Origin: Isoetes taiwanensis
Lineage: Eukaryota; Streptophyta; Lycopodiopsida; Isoetales; Isoetaceae
Direction: 5' to 3'
DNA length: 64,000 nt
Assembly (NCBI GenBank): GCA_021234155.1
Contig: JAJEKV010000017.1
Location: forward strand, 2,090,820 to 2,154,819
Shown here: positions 47,674-58,449 of the stretch, in pieces
Layout: every line of letters begins with the position of its first letter
How positions within the stretch are numbered: position 1 is the first letter of the stretch
Translations under genes and position numbers: made by a program
The notes under the pieces: generated by a model
Databases searched by the model: none
What the model saw: only the letters and a program-made list of their open reading frames with translations
What the model was told of the DNA's origin: nothing

Positions 47674-49450
47674 ATCCTAACCCTAACCCTAGGGCTTTTT
47701 TTTGGCTCCACCTACCTTGTGACTGTTTCTTCGCCCGTAACTCCGCTCCAACACCGCTTGTTGGGCGATAGCTCAAATCGACAGCCCTAAGGCAATGCGC
47801 CCATCAAAAAGGAGGAGGAATCACCACCCATCGTCGTCATGGAGTCAGAGTTGAGGACGTCTGGAGCAGTGGTATTCCTTGTAGTTGGTAGATCATCCGA
47901 ACCTAGGATCCAGATGAACTAGTATCTTATCTTATTAGTGAAAGTTTCCTTCCTTCCGAACCTTTAGTCTAGGTTTGGAACCCTAATCAATGAACCCTAA
48001 GTGTAAAGTTAGATGCATGTGGGATTAGGATTAGATATACTTCATTATTGATCATATTATGTTGATGAAGGATGCTTGGTTGAGATGTTTTCACCTCTTT
48101 ATGTATTGAGAAGGGGGTAGAGACCTAGTGGCTATTATCTAGATAATGCTTTAGTTTAGACCCTTAGTTCCTATTATTATGGTCTCGTGCATAGGAACCC
48201 ATCTAGCTACTGGGTTATGGAGTGACTTAGCACTACACAATGAGGCTAGTGGCAAAGTGGATGGGGGGGTCCCTGCTGAAAGAAACCATCGGGGACCCAT
48301 TGTGGGCTAGGGTCCATAGTCTGGCCACTTCATGTGGGCCTGCATGGATCCCGACACTTCCCGGGTCAATGATGTCGCCTCGATCCCTGGATGCATGTGC
48401 TGGCCTGGCTCTTATTTTGGGAGTTCGGGCCGTGGATGAATCGCAGGTCGCCACGATTCTCTAGCCGCTCATGGAACCACTAGACTCCTGAAGGAACATG
48501 GAACTCTTCCTACCTCATTAGACCAAAAAGATGTTAACTTGAGTAGTCTCCCGAGGGTGATACCATGAGACTATGTTCCTAAGAGGTTATAGTCATGCCG
48601 AGCCCAATCTAGCCACCGCAAAGTATGCAATGTGGGAGGGGCTGATGGGAGTGGTCAACCCGAGCCATTGCCCATATAGCCTCGCCATTTTATATCTCGG
48701 TCATTTATCTTGTAGGGCCCGCCGGCCGGGCCTACCTCCTACTTAGCCCGAAAGCCCTGCAGGAGCTCCCATGTTTTCATGGCATGCCGATGTCTTTGTT
48801 GGATCTATGGATGTATGGATGCTACCCTTCGAGGCAGTTAGATGGCTGGTATTGTTAGTGCCGACATTATGTTATGCTTCCACAGATAGGGAGCCCATGG
48901 CAAAGGTGTCAAGGCACCTCCGTGTCCCTTCCCGCATTCAGGGAGTATCTTGATTGGCGATAGATGGAGGGCCCATGCACTGAGGTAATGGATGGGGATT
49001 TCCATGAGATGTAAGGACTGCATCGTGATATGTAGTAGAGAGCGTCATAATGGTATCGTGAGCCATGTTCTTGGTTGACCAAGAACTAGCACTCCACTCA
49101 TATTTCTCGCTAGGTAATAAAGTAATAACTATATATATAATAGGTATATTTAGTAGGAGGGCAAATTAATAGGCTATTAATGGTAAGGGAATATTCCAAG
49201 TCCTAAGAGCATCTTTTTTCGCTTTTTTAAATATAATTTTTAAATTCCACACCGCTAACTCACCCCAAACCTCTTTTCTTGATTTTCAAATTTAAGCTAA
49301 TCCATTTCCTTAACCGTAAGATATGGTACCTAACCAAATGCACAACTCGAAATATGTGAGTCCCGTGCAGACCTTCCTCATGATGAGGCGTACAGAGGAG
49401 GTAAGAAGATCCCTGAGCACCTCAGGCCCGAGGGGAGGAGGAGTTGAATG
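47674..49450. other. No gene recognised
   Basis: Open frames at 48240-48464 and 48771-48953 have no motif. The text resembles decayed retroelement interior. Nothing more can be supported. Confidence 0.35.
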
Positions 49451-49539
49451 AGTCGTCCAAGCCCATGGATGAAACATTTCACACCTCCCATGAGCTGGGC
49501 GCCAAAGCCACTGGTCCTGAGGCCACCTGTGGGACCTGA

Positions 49540-50120
49540 CTAGACGGTGGAGCTGCAAGATGCCTTCGCCGAGCTGTGAGGAGGAGCAACTGGGCAGGGG
49601 GATGACCAAAGCCAGGAGGAGGAGCAAAGGGCAAGAAGAAGCCCGCCCCAACAAAAAGAAGGGGAAGGAGAAGGCAGCGAATGGCCAAAGATCGAGCTGA
49701 CGAGGGAAAAAGAGGGAGAGGGAAAAAGAGGCAAGGAGGGAAGAAGAAGAGGTCCAAAAGGGGACCAAGATCGGCCTAGGGAGACCGTGGCAGATTGAAG
49801 AATCTCACTGGGATCAGCCTTCTCGAGGAGGAGCACGAGGGAGGAAGAGGTGGAAGAAGAAGGCAAAAGAATGGGGAGGAGGATGAGCCGTAGGAGAGAC
49901 GCCGGGAGACCTTAGACAGACACCTCGCCACCTTTACCCAAAGTGGTCCAAGCCACCCAAGGTGGTGAAGAAGAAGGTAGTGGGGAGAACGCGAAGTTCA
50001 TGCTAAAGCAGACCATGAAGTTTGAGAGAAGGAAGAAGGCATACCAAGAGTACCTCCTGAGATGGAAGAGATACAATGATTGGTATCAGAAACAAAACGA
50101 TGTAGTTTGCTAAGGGCGAA
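49540..50120 (+). other. Purine-rich decayed coding-like region
   Basis: The plus strand is strongly G/A-rich. It translates in pieces to Lys/Glu/Arg-rich segments such as AYQEYLLRWKRYNDWYQKQN (about 50040-50100). This recalls the charged linker and gag-like N-terminal parts of LTR elements. The minus-strand frames over it (49866-49310) are Ser/Pro/Leu/Phe translations of the complement and not genes. No confident family. Confidence 0.35.
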
Positions 50121-50619
50121 GACAAAGCCAAAGAATCAGCCGGCCACCACTACCCCGCCAGAGCCTCCAAAAGGGTTCACCATGGACCCAACTCAAGCAC
50201 GCCGAGGGTGTTTCAGGAGATTAAGGACTTTAGCAAAGGCACTAAGCTCCTGATCCGAAGGCGCCATTCGAACGGCTCCTCCGAGATTATGCGTGAGTTC
50301 GACTCACTATAGGGTCACACCCCCCAACGGACCGATCCTTGCAAGAGGTAGCAAGAGGCGTATCGGCATAGCTCTTCAAGGAAGGCAACTTGTGTGCCAT
50401 CCATGAGAAGGGGGTAACAGTGATGCCCAAGAATCTCCATTTGGCTAGAAGGACCGGAAGGAGAAGCCTTAAGAGCTTGTAATATTGTACGAAGATATTT
50501 TTTTTTTTTATAAAAATACTTTTTGTATAAATCAATTGGGTGTAAAATCTTCACCATTGTAATTAAAATTTTCTTGTTACTAATGCCGCTTTAATTTTTT
50601 CCTTAAGAATTGACTTTTG
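50121..50619. other. No gene recognised
   Basis: Between the purine-rich region and the duplicated segment. Only overlapping minus frames (50557-50287) without motifs are present. Confidence 0.35.
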
Positions 50620-50975
50620 CATCAAATTTGGACCACTCAGGTCTTACCGCATCGAGGAGCCCCCAAGGCCGCAAATGCAGAGCAGCGCTTTCAAGACAAA
50701 GAATATCCAAGTCACCCATTTTTCCTTTTTTACATGTCGATTGACATGAGATAAGTTGCTAAATAGCCTAGAATAAAGCCAAACTTGCATTTTTGCATCT
50801 TACATCTCCTAAAAATGTTAAATGATAGTCAAATTTGACCCATTCGGTCGCATCAAGATCGAGGGACACCAAGGCCGCTTAACGCAGCGCAGTTTCCAAG
50901 ATTTAACACCCGAAGTTGAACGTGATTTGACCAAAACTTGCCCAAATTTTAGCTAGTAAACTGCCTTATAGTGTT
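50620..50975. repeat. Diverged ~190-bp direct duplication
   Basis: CAAATTTGGACCACTCAGGT with GCATCGAGGAGC, CCCAAGGCCGC and GCAGNGCNGTTTC-like text at 50620-50712 recurs as CAAATTTGACCCATTCGGTC with GATCGAGGGACACC, AAGGCCGC and GCAGCGCAGTTTCC at 50828-50912. Both copies are followed by CTTGCNNNTTT and TTGCTTAGATTTGC-like text. Confidence 0.65.
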
Positions 50976-51659
50976 TCTTGATTTGATTTGCTTAGATTTG
51001 CACTTCATATTACCTAGTTTGGAGATCTATAGCCTTAGCACATATAGATCTACTTTAACAAGAAGTCTTGGGCACTAAAACCTAGATAGCCTTAGTCCAG
51101 AAAAGGGGTCTCATTTGACATTTTTCTCCACCAAGTTTGCTCTCACCCCTCTTAAGCAATCTTTAAGCTCTTTGTCAATCTTTCCCAACGTTTTCTACCC
51201 TAATCTCTGCTCAATGGTGCCCACAAACTTTGTTGAATGGTACAACAATGCCAACCACATTAGTGAGTTCCCGGTAGAGGAGGCCTTCCATGTCTTCGAT
51301 CATCTCTTTGATCTCCATGCAACCTTGACAAGAACACCCTATTACACAGACATTATATGCCAGTATGACCAATAAGTCTTACCTTGGAAAGTGAGCCTTC
51401 CCCCAAGGGACGGCAGGTGGGTATCCTTGGAGTCATTGAGTCAAGTCTTAGGTGAGGGATCCAGAGTCAAGAGCCGTGGTATAGAACGAAGAACATGCCT
51501 GACTACATGAGTTGTAAGGCTCACAGGCATCGGTAGGTCTCAGCATAAGCGGCTCTATCCTTGTTCATGCACTTCAGAGCCATCAATAAGGTGGGGAGCC
51601 TTCGATTCAGCCCATAGACCTTGCACCCCTCAATACGGGGGTAGAACAGGGCCAAATTC
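50976..51659 (+). other. Unassigned stretch with a short unrecognised frame
   Basis: The plus frame 51115-51375 (NFVEWYNNANHISEFPVEEA, HVFDHLFDLH) looks protein-like and lies in the same direction as the decayed gene that follows, so it may be an earlier piece of it. No family recognised. Confidence 0.35.
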
Positions 51660-52738
51660 ATGAGATTCGGGCCCTTGGAGTATGTCTACCACTTACACAT
51701 CGAAGAAGCACTTCAGATCAAGAAGACTACTTAACAGAAGAAGAAGACGAATTTTAACGACGAGGAGAGCAGGCTAGCATTAAGGATGGAGAGGCAGATA
51801 GCAAGGCATGATAAAGACATCAGGAGGGCCAATGAACCGCCTATAGGGATCATAGCACTACCTCCGATAGTGACCGAAGGGGAGGAGTACATTCTTGCAT
51901 ATGACATCCTCCATCTCCCATACTGCTTAAAAGAAGGGCTCAGGATCGCGAGCTCTTGGGCTTGATTGTAGAAGGACAACAGAGGGACTTCATCGACTAC
52001 TCATACCAAGAAATCCCAAGGGAGGTAGCAGAACGTCATTCTTATGCCGGCGAAACGATGTCCGACATCGCGACATACGAGTATATAAGGCAGATGTATC
52101 ACCAACAGCTGCCAGTCATTCCAGAGGAGGAGTTTCAAGAAATTCAAAGCAGGTTGTACAAACTAGGGAGAGGCCCAAGCTCTAGCCAATTTGTTCGAGC
52201 CCGAAGCATGCGGGAGGGGTCCAGCAACATCAACTTAGACAGTGCAACCACTATGTGGAGGGACCATGAAGGCCTCCAAGCAATAGACATCTACAGTGGA
52301 GCGGCTCAAAGGAAGGGCACAGGGTCGCAGTCGATGGGATTCTAAAAGGGGAAGGCCCTTCGATACTATCTTCCAGTTATAAGCCAGGGCCAAATGATAG
52401 TATTCCACAAGGACTTCAGCCCATGAGGAGAGGAGGCCGTAGCACTCTTGATTGCAATTTCAGGGTTCGGCTAGCACGCCAAGATAAAGAAGAACACGGA
52501 TCACGTCATTCTCTTCAAAAGATCTGTGGCTCTCTATAGCCTCGACTTCGCTAGGGATCACCTAAGGGACGCGCCGATGACAATAGTAACGGCTACGGCA
52601 CCACCGCTCCCACCACCTCAAATGGCTCGAGCACTAGAAGGAGGATCATTGCGAAACATTCTGCGCAACGTCGACGAAGGTCTCCGAATCAAGGACATGA
52701 AGAACTTCTTCAAGTCTATGAAGGGCTCTCGACGATAA
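51660..52738 (+). pseudogene. Decayed long ORF, probable retrotransposon gag-like protein
   Basis: The reading frame is continuous once breaks are noted. It encodes FGPLEYVYHLHIEEALQIKK (from about 51675), RLALRMERQIARHDKDIRRA (51770-51830) and YILAYDILHLPYCLKEG. A frameshift near 51940 follows, then GLIVEGQQRDFIDYSYQEIP to GTGSQSMGF (51956-52345). Three stops and then DHLRDAPMTIV, MARALEGGSLRNIL and IKDMKNFFKSMKGSRR (end 52738) complete it. All three later stops (TAA, TGA, TAG) are one C-to-T change from Gln or Arg codons. The protein is charged and helical with no recognised enzyme motif. I infer a gag-like or structural protein of a retroelement; it could also be a dead host gene. Confidence 0.5.
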
Positions 52739-53074
52739 AACCTCTACTTGTTCCTCTGTATTATATATATGTACAAAGATATTTTTAAATTTCATGTACT
52801 CTTATCCATTTCTATATAACGTTTCAATCTTCCAATTGTATATTGTTGTATCAACTATCATAACCCATTGTTAACTTATAAGTTGAGTTTCAACTTGATT
52901 TCAGTTATGGCTAACAAGAATTAACATATAAATGACATCATGGTTTATAACTTTGAAATTTGACTTAGCATATCCTTTCCACCAAATCCTGGCTGGTCCA
53001 ATCAGGTTTGCTGTTGCCACCTTTTATATGCCCTTATCTTTCATCCCATGAGTTCCCAAATTCTTCCATCTCGT
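52739..53074. other. AT-rich spacer
   Basis: Nothing recognised between two oppositely oriented frames. Confidence 0.4.
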
Positions 53075-53491
53075 CTAACCAAGCTTCCGCTTCCATTCCA
53101 GACCTATCTTTGCCGGAGAACTGACCCAACTTTCGGGTTTTCCATTACTCATTGCACTATCCACCTTCTTTTGATAGTCCCATGTTCTATGGTTCTTGTC
53201 CCTGCCTTGTGAGGTATCCGACTCACTTTTAGAACTGCTTCGAGATCCACTTCCCATAGTGTCTGATCGGCTGGAGCTCGAAGGAGATGGACTCCTTTTA
53301 CTTCTTCTTTTTCTCTTTTTGTTCTTCTCAGGCACATGGACTACTTCCTGCCCTGATTGAGGAGCTTCGTTTGGTCCTCTCAGTGGTGGAGGTGGCATTG
53401 GTCCATATTCCTGAGCATGCATCAAAGGGGTAGCCCACTGCATCTGGTTCCTCATTTGGATTAACCTTCCGTTGATCACTTCAGCCGTCAT
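53075..53491 (-). CDS. Open frame, 138 aa, Ser/Arg/Lys-rich, unknown
   Basis: The minus frame starts MTAEVINGRLIQMRNQMQWA and has a proline-rich patch (PMPPPPLRG). Then comes a basic nuclear-localisation-like KNKKRKRRSKRS followed by a serine-rich low-complexity stretch, and a C-terminal GLEWKRKLG. The frame is open upstream of the ATG as well (PRNLFGRDHDEEQE), so it could be longer. No domain is recognised; the composition fits a nucleic-acid-binding linker, as in gag proteins or splicing-related proteins. It lies head to head with the two-exon gene at 53705. I consider a retroelement origin as likely as a host gene. Confidence 0.4.
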   Translation of the reverse strand: MTAEVINGRLIQMRNQMQWATPLMHAQEYGPMPPPPLRGPNEAPQSGQEVVHVPEKNKKRKRRSKRSPSPSSSSRSDTMGSGSRSSSKSESDTSQGRDKNHRTWDYQKKVDSAMSNGKPESWVSSPAKIGLEWKRKLG

Positions 53492-53704
53492 CTCTTGTTC
53501 TTCGTCATGATCTCGGCCGAACAGGTTCCTAGGTTGCCACTTATGCTGTCGACCCTGACCTTGGGACCCTGAGCCAGTATTTCGGGCTGTAAGTATTAGT
53601 CATCATGGTTGTTTTTTTATGCTACGTCATTGTCCCTCATTTCGAATTAGGAAATAATCACCTCTTCTTCTGTTTTTTTGTCGCTTCTTGCCGATTGAAC
53701 CCTA

Positions 53705-54193
53705 ATGGAGTCAGAATTGAATGCCACTGGTTACACGATTAAATCTCTCTTCAAATAAGAGATTGTGCCCCATGAAGATCTAAAGAAGCTTTGGGGTGAC
53801 AAAGTTCCAAATAGATCTGGCTACAGGTATTTTTCCCCAAATGTTTGTTCAAACTGAAAAATTAAGGCTTATGTTTTCTTGTACAGGTTGAAGAATCTGA
53901 GCAATGAACAATATAAAAAGTTCATGCAAATTTACAAAAGAATTACAGGGAAGCCACATACATGGGGTGGAATGGATCCTGGAACCTGGACAATGGCTTA
54001 TTATCTGTATATAAAAGGGGAGGCTGTTAATTGGAAGAGTTTCTTGGATTATTATAGAACTCCCAATGAGAAAGCAGAGGTTAGTTCTTCTAGACCCAAG
54101 AGAAAGCATAGGCAAATCCAACCTGAGCAGGAAGAAAATAGTAAAAGTGACAGTGATGATGAAGATGATAGGGAAAAAACCAAATCAGTCTGA
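53705..54193 (+). pseudogene. Two-exon gene of unknown function with one premature stop
   Basis: Exon 1 (53705-53826) starts MESELNATGYTIKSLFK, then TAA (53756-53758), then IVPHEDLKKLWGDKVPNRSG. The donor GTATTT and acceptor TTGTACAG bound a 60-bp intron (53827-53886). Exon 2 (53887-54193) continues in phase with LKNLSNEQYKKFMQIYKRIT and TWTMAYYLYIKGEAVNWKSF. A basic PKRKHRQIQP patch and an acidic tail (SDSDDEDD) follow before the stop. The stop is one C-to-T change from Gln. The helical core recalls domains found in gag-like or transposon-associated plant proteins, but I do not recognise the family. The reading frame on both sides of the stop and the clean intron show this was a real spliced gene until recently. 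Confidence 0.6.
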
Positions 54194-54519
54194 ACTCACA
54201 ATCAAAACAGAAAAGCAGAGCAATGTTCTGAGACTAAAATATGCCATTGCAGGTATGTTCAATTATTAGTTGTATTACAATAGAAAAGAACCTCAGGCTT
54301 GACCTAGATTGTTTCTATCAACACAAAAAAGGTAACCTCAAATCCACTTCAAGAATCAGGTATGTCTACTACCATTTGCATCATGTTGGATGTATTGTCA
54401 TGTTGTGCCTCTATGATGCCATCTATGCATGTGTTATGTGTTACTGTGGGACATTTCGTGCAATGGCTGCCACAATGATAGATGAGGTATGTGTGGTCTG
54501 GTGAGTGGTGTGTTGTTAG
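54194..54519. other. Spacer
   Basis: The frame 54241-54504 (Cys/Tyr/His-rich) has no motif. No gene recognised. Confidence 0.4.
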
Positions 54520-55141
54520 CATGTTGTTTGTGGTGTAGTGATGAGAATAATGCTAGCATTTGTGGTGTGGTGTGCCTTCGTCGTGGTGGAGTGGGGTGTT
54601 GTGCTGCCAATGATGCTAATAGTGTTGCTACATTGTGGTGCGTGGCATTGGTAGGGTGATAATAGTAGCAAGTGAGGTGTGGTGTACCAGTGTGGTGTGG
54701 TATAGGTTATTATGCCGCTAATAGTGGTGATAGTGCAGCCTATGTTGTGTGGTGTATGCACCATGTTGTGTGGTATGTACTGTGTGATGTGGTGTAGGTT
54801 ATTGTGCCATCAATAGTGGTGAATGTTGTGTGGTGTATGCAACCGGCGGTTGTGTGGTATGTAATCGCGGTGGTGGTGGCGGTGGTGTAGTGTAGGTTTT
54901 GTGCCGCCAATAGTGGTGAATGTTGTGTGGTGTGTGCAAAGGTGTGGTGGTGTGTACTATGTTGTGTGGTGTATGGTGTGGTGTAGGTTTTGTGCCGCCA
55001 GTAGTGGTGATAGTGCACCCTATATTTGTGTATTGCATGCAGCGTGTTGTTTGTGTGTACTGTGTTGTGTGGTGTGTGGTGTGTGGTGTGGTGTAGGTTA
55101 TTGTGCCGCCAATAGTGGTGATAGTGCAACCTATGTTGTGT
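54520..55141. repeat. GTGTGGT minisatellite with ~92-113-bp higher-order unit
   Basis: The tract is G/T-rich with short GTGTGGT and GTTGTGTGG words. A longer unit, GTGTAGGTTATTGTGCCGCC with AATAGTGGTGATAGTGC and CCTATGTTGTGTGG, recurs at about 54700, 54790, 54890, 54980 and 55095 with period ~92-113 bp. His/Thr-rich minus-strand frames through it are repeat translation. It stops abruptly at the terminus of the element at 55142, and a remnant resumes at 58943. Confidence 0.88.
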
Positions 55142-55822
55142 GGGAGTGTAAATTTATATAGGGTCTTTTTTCATGGGCACTTTGGTCTTTTTGGGATAGT
55201 TGAAAAGTAAAGCACCATGGAAGAAGACATCTCAAATAGCATTTCAATTTGCCTAGGCCTCAGCAGCCATAAAACCATGAAATTATATTAGAGGAAAACC
55301 TTTAGAAGCCAATACTTTATTCAAGTTGTTGCCCAAACTTTTTTTTTTTTGAGATTCCACGTCTTCTGTTTCATATCGCATATTGTTAGTGTTTGTAAGC
55401 CACGTACCTAATAAAGATCCTGTCCATGAAGTCGACAATACAAGCAAGCAAATAAAGAATACTACTATTAGTCATGAAGGTTACAATATAAGTAAACAAA
55501 GTATGAGAGGTCCTACTTACATGGGCTCATATACATGACATGCCATCGTTGTTCACCCACTTATACATTTTACATAGTCAAAGTGAAACCATGGTGCTGA
55601 TAGGTCTCCAGAGGGGCACATTCGGTTCAGTAGATTAACTTCAAAACATGCTCCAATAGTGGGCGTATTGAAACTTAATTCTGAACAACATGTAATTAGT
55701 GTGGAAACTTTAAGCCAAATATGAGCTAAGCAACATGATGTTATATCTAAGAAAAAATGTCGTTATGAATTCTTCCAACCATATGGATAACTAAAGAAAA
55801 TAGTAGTCTATAATAATGCAAA

Positions 55823-56041
55823 ATTGAAGCCTCAAAGGCTCACCTTATTTGGTTCTAAGTGCAGTAGAAGAACATGTACATATTTTAGAGTCATTTTATC
55901 CATATCTTCAACGTCTACTTTCATCATTAGGTTTTTATATATTCCTTCTATGGCCACATTATTTTGCAATTGTCTGGGTCCTGTGTGCGTAAATGAAGTT
56001 GGAGGGTTGTCAACTGCATTCTTCAGGTTTTTTATTTCCAT
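55823..56041 (-). other. Unrecognised exon-like frame inside the 55.1-58.9 kb element
   Basis: A minus frame (55832-56041) encodes NPPTSFTHTGPRQLQNNVAI and DVEDMDKMTLKYVHVLLLHL and looks protein-like. There is no clear splice acceptor or family. Possibly a captured fragment; low confidence. Confidence 0.3.
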
Positions 56042-56345
56042 TCAAGAAAGCGCTCACCTAATTGGAGGGCATGTACTCCCGTGTATATGACTAGTCTAGT
56101 GTCGTTAGCATCGCCGTTATCATCGCTCTCTTGGCTACCGGGTACCTTAAAAGATTGGTTACCCACATAGGTAGGAAGGAAGGACAATGAAAAAGAAAAA
56201 AACAAAAAGGGTTAGCTTCAACAAATGGTACACAAGCTACAACATTCGAGGATTTGCTTTAGGCTAGGGAGGAAAAAAATGGAAAAGAAAAGATTTGCAA
56301 AATGCAAAAAGCTTGCAAAGTGCAAAAAAAAATTGCTTTATGGTA

Positions 56346-56369
56346 CTAGTCTAGAGGGGTCTAGACTAG
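56346..56369. repeat. 9-bp perfect inverted repeat
   Basis: CTAGTCTAG (56346-56354) and CTAGACTAG (56361-56369) are perfect complements with a 6-nt loop. It sits 20 bp before the 22-bp palindrome. Confidence 0.75.
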
Positions 56370-56388
56370 AGGTCGAAGCACTGGAGAC

Positions 56389-56963
56389 GGCTAGTCGGCG
56401 CCGACTAGCCTCAGAGAGAGTCCTCGATATTTCAAATTCCTTGGTTGGTTGCGACTGCATTTCTTGGTCGGCGCCGACTGGCATAGTTTGCATGCCATTG
56501 ATCATAGTTTCTCTCGACCAGTCCTTTCCAGTGTTTTTATGGAAAAAAATCCTCCCTTTTTCCTTTTTATCAGAATGATGGGTCGGCGCCGACTGGGTGT
56601 TTGCTATTTAGCATTCTTAAGACATGGCCCTCTGATCTAGTTTCTCATTCTGCCTGTTTGATAATTTTTTATCAAGCTTCTAGCTTCTGCATTCTGATAA
56701 ATTTTTAACAAGGTACCGAATGAGCATTCCGAAATGGTGAAAATGCTCTTTATCTGCATTTAATAATTGCTTTTTGATTTGATAGTATGCAGTTTTGTTG
56801 CACATACATGTAATGATTCTGCTACTGGTGCTTGTTACTTCCAGACATTTTACTTGCCATTCCGAACTTAATAGAAAAGACACAAGACTGAAAGAAACAG
56901 AATAAATGGAGGGCGAACTGAAACACAAGGTCGAAATAAAGGAGACGACCAGTCGGTGCTGAC
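56389..56963. repeat. Cluster of GTCGGCGCCGAC palindromes
   Basis: A perfect 22-bp palindrome GGCTAGTCGGCGCCGACTAG+CC lies at 56389-56410. Its 12-bp core GTCGGCGCCGAC recurs perfectly at 56467-56478 and 56582-56593 (each within GGTCGGCGCCGACTGG), and once imperfectly (GTCGGTGCTGAC) at 56952-56963. The GC-rich cores stand out in AT-rich surroundings. They may be dimeric protein-binding sites, subterminal motifs of a transposon, or remnants of one repeated sequence. Confidence 0.8.
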
Positions 56964-57589
56964 TGGAGGTCGAGGTTTGATGCAGTTGCGTTTTTACGGT
57001 GAGTTTTTATCAATACGTTTTGAGGATGAAAGCTTGCATTTGTTAGGGTCGATTTTGCATTTTTTGAGTACTGTTAATTTGAAGAACGGAAACAGATTAA
57101 AGTTATAAGATTAAACTTGTGTTTTTTTGCCCCAACTGATGTAGAATAAGCTCCATATACCACATTCATAGACACTTCTTGATTTTGCCCACATTCGTAC
57201 ACACATTTTGGTTTTGTTCTAGACGTAGATGCTTAACCTGTGATTTTGCCCATGCTTTGATCCACCCCATAAATGCCCGAGTTTGTGCTTAATGTGAAGT
57301 CCAAATTTGTAAGCACAAACCATAGCCATAGCTCGTCACATTCAAATCAGAGCTGCCAAAGGCAAAGATTCCGGCAAGCTGTTTATCCCATCTACTGGCT
57401 ATGCTGCCATTATAAATATTTCTCCAGCAGGTTATGCACTGGAGATTGGAGGAAGGATGTGAAGGCTGTGAAATAGCAGGAATCACATATACAGCTGCTA
57501 CTAAGGCAAATGAAGCTAAGACTTATTTCATGTATTGAGTTGATTTCTCTACTAAGACCCATTGGATGCATTGTTGTATTGAGTTGCAG

Positions 57590-57665
57590 CACTTTCTTGA
57601 TCTCTAAAATCAGGTACAATGCTTTTGCATCACTTCATTGATCTCTAAAATCAGGTACAGTGCCT
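57590..57665. repeat. 40-bp tandem duplication
   Basis: TTGATCTCTAAAATCAGGTA with CARTGC occurs at 57598 and 57638. Both copies contain an AG/GT junction-like TCAGGTAC. Confidence 0.75.
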
Positions 57666-57735
57666 TATGGCAACAATCATTTTGATGACGACATGGTGCA
57701 GAAACTTGATGACCTGGTCATGCATAGAGAGTGCA
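57657..57735 (+). other. Exon-like fragment, unknown protein
   Basis: VPYGNNHFDDDMVQKLDDLV with MHREC reads cleanly before two adjacent stops. It may be a captured or disrupted exon; no family is recognised. Confidence 0.3.
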
Positions 57736-58320
57736 TTTGATGAGAGTGTGGAGTTTCACAAGGCATGTCTTGCAATGTTTTTATTTGCAAATTGATTGCT
57801 ATGAGCGCTAACTTCTTCATGATGGTTTGCATTTTGATGAGAACTAGCTGCTTGATCAAAGAAAGAAACTGGCCATGATCCATTGACCACATTTTGATTC
57901 TATTCCAGACATATACTTTCATATTTGGTTCCAATAAATAGGCCCAGGTTCTAATAAATAAGCCAAGACTTTTTAGCATTATGATTTTGCATAGCTTTGG
58001 CCATGTATATATGGGTACATTATGTAGTTCTGGCTTAAGTAGCTTAGAATGATATGCTGCTAGTAATTTCTTCGAGTGGGTATATAAGATAAACATGTTA
58101 CAGTGGAGGAAATAGATATGGCATTAAAAGTATAGACAAACTCTTATCTCCTACTATTCTTCTAACTTTGTCTTGTACTATGTATCATTGCTTTGTCTTT
58201 ATTTTGAGATCATTGAGGAGGTTAGAATACCAAGGTATGTTCTTAACATATATAAGAACTATGGTTTCAAACTAGTTTTGCGCTATGCATGAATGCTAAT
58301 TTAGCATGATGCTTTTCGGC

Positions 58321-58449
58321 AGATTGGTGGCACGGTAGAGAAGGAGCCCAGGAGGCGTTCAAAAAACAATACGAATGATAACAGTGGTGGCATGGACGAT
58401 CAAGGTATTGAGAAAACCATGGATTTTGATGAAGCTAATGAGGTGTAGC
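58321..58449 (+). other. Exon-like fragment, unknown protein
   Basis: After an acceptor-like TTTTCGGCAG (ending about 58322) the frame reads IGGTVEKEPRRRSKNNTNDN, then GGMDDQGIEKTMDFDEANEV and TAG. Charged, C-terminal-like sequence. It may be the last exon of a gene fragment carried by the 55.1-58.9 kb element or part of the locus that continues at 59.07 kb. Confidence 0.4.

Noticed and set aside
47676-47694. CTAACCCTAACCCTAGGG as an interstitial telomere repeat
   Set aside because: Only about two units, and of the CCCTAA rather than the usual plant CCCTAAA type. AACCCTAG phrases are common near plant transcription starts.
49310-49866. Three overlapping minus-strand frames of 92-152 residues rich in Ser/Pro/Leu/Phe
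   Set aside because: They are the complement of a purine-rich plus-strand stretch; no motif, and the plus strand has the more plausible charged coding-like reading.
54516-55129. His/Thr-rich minus-strand proteins (HTTPHNT repeats)
   Set aside because: Pure translation of the GTGTGG minisatellite; no conserved start, no splice context, several overlapping frames look alike.
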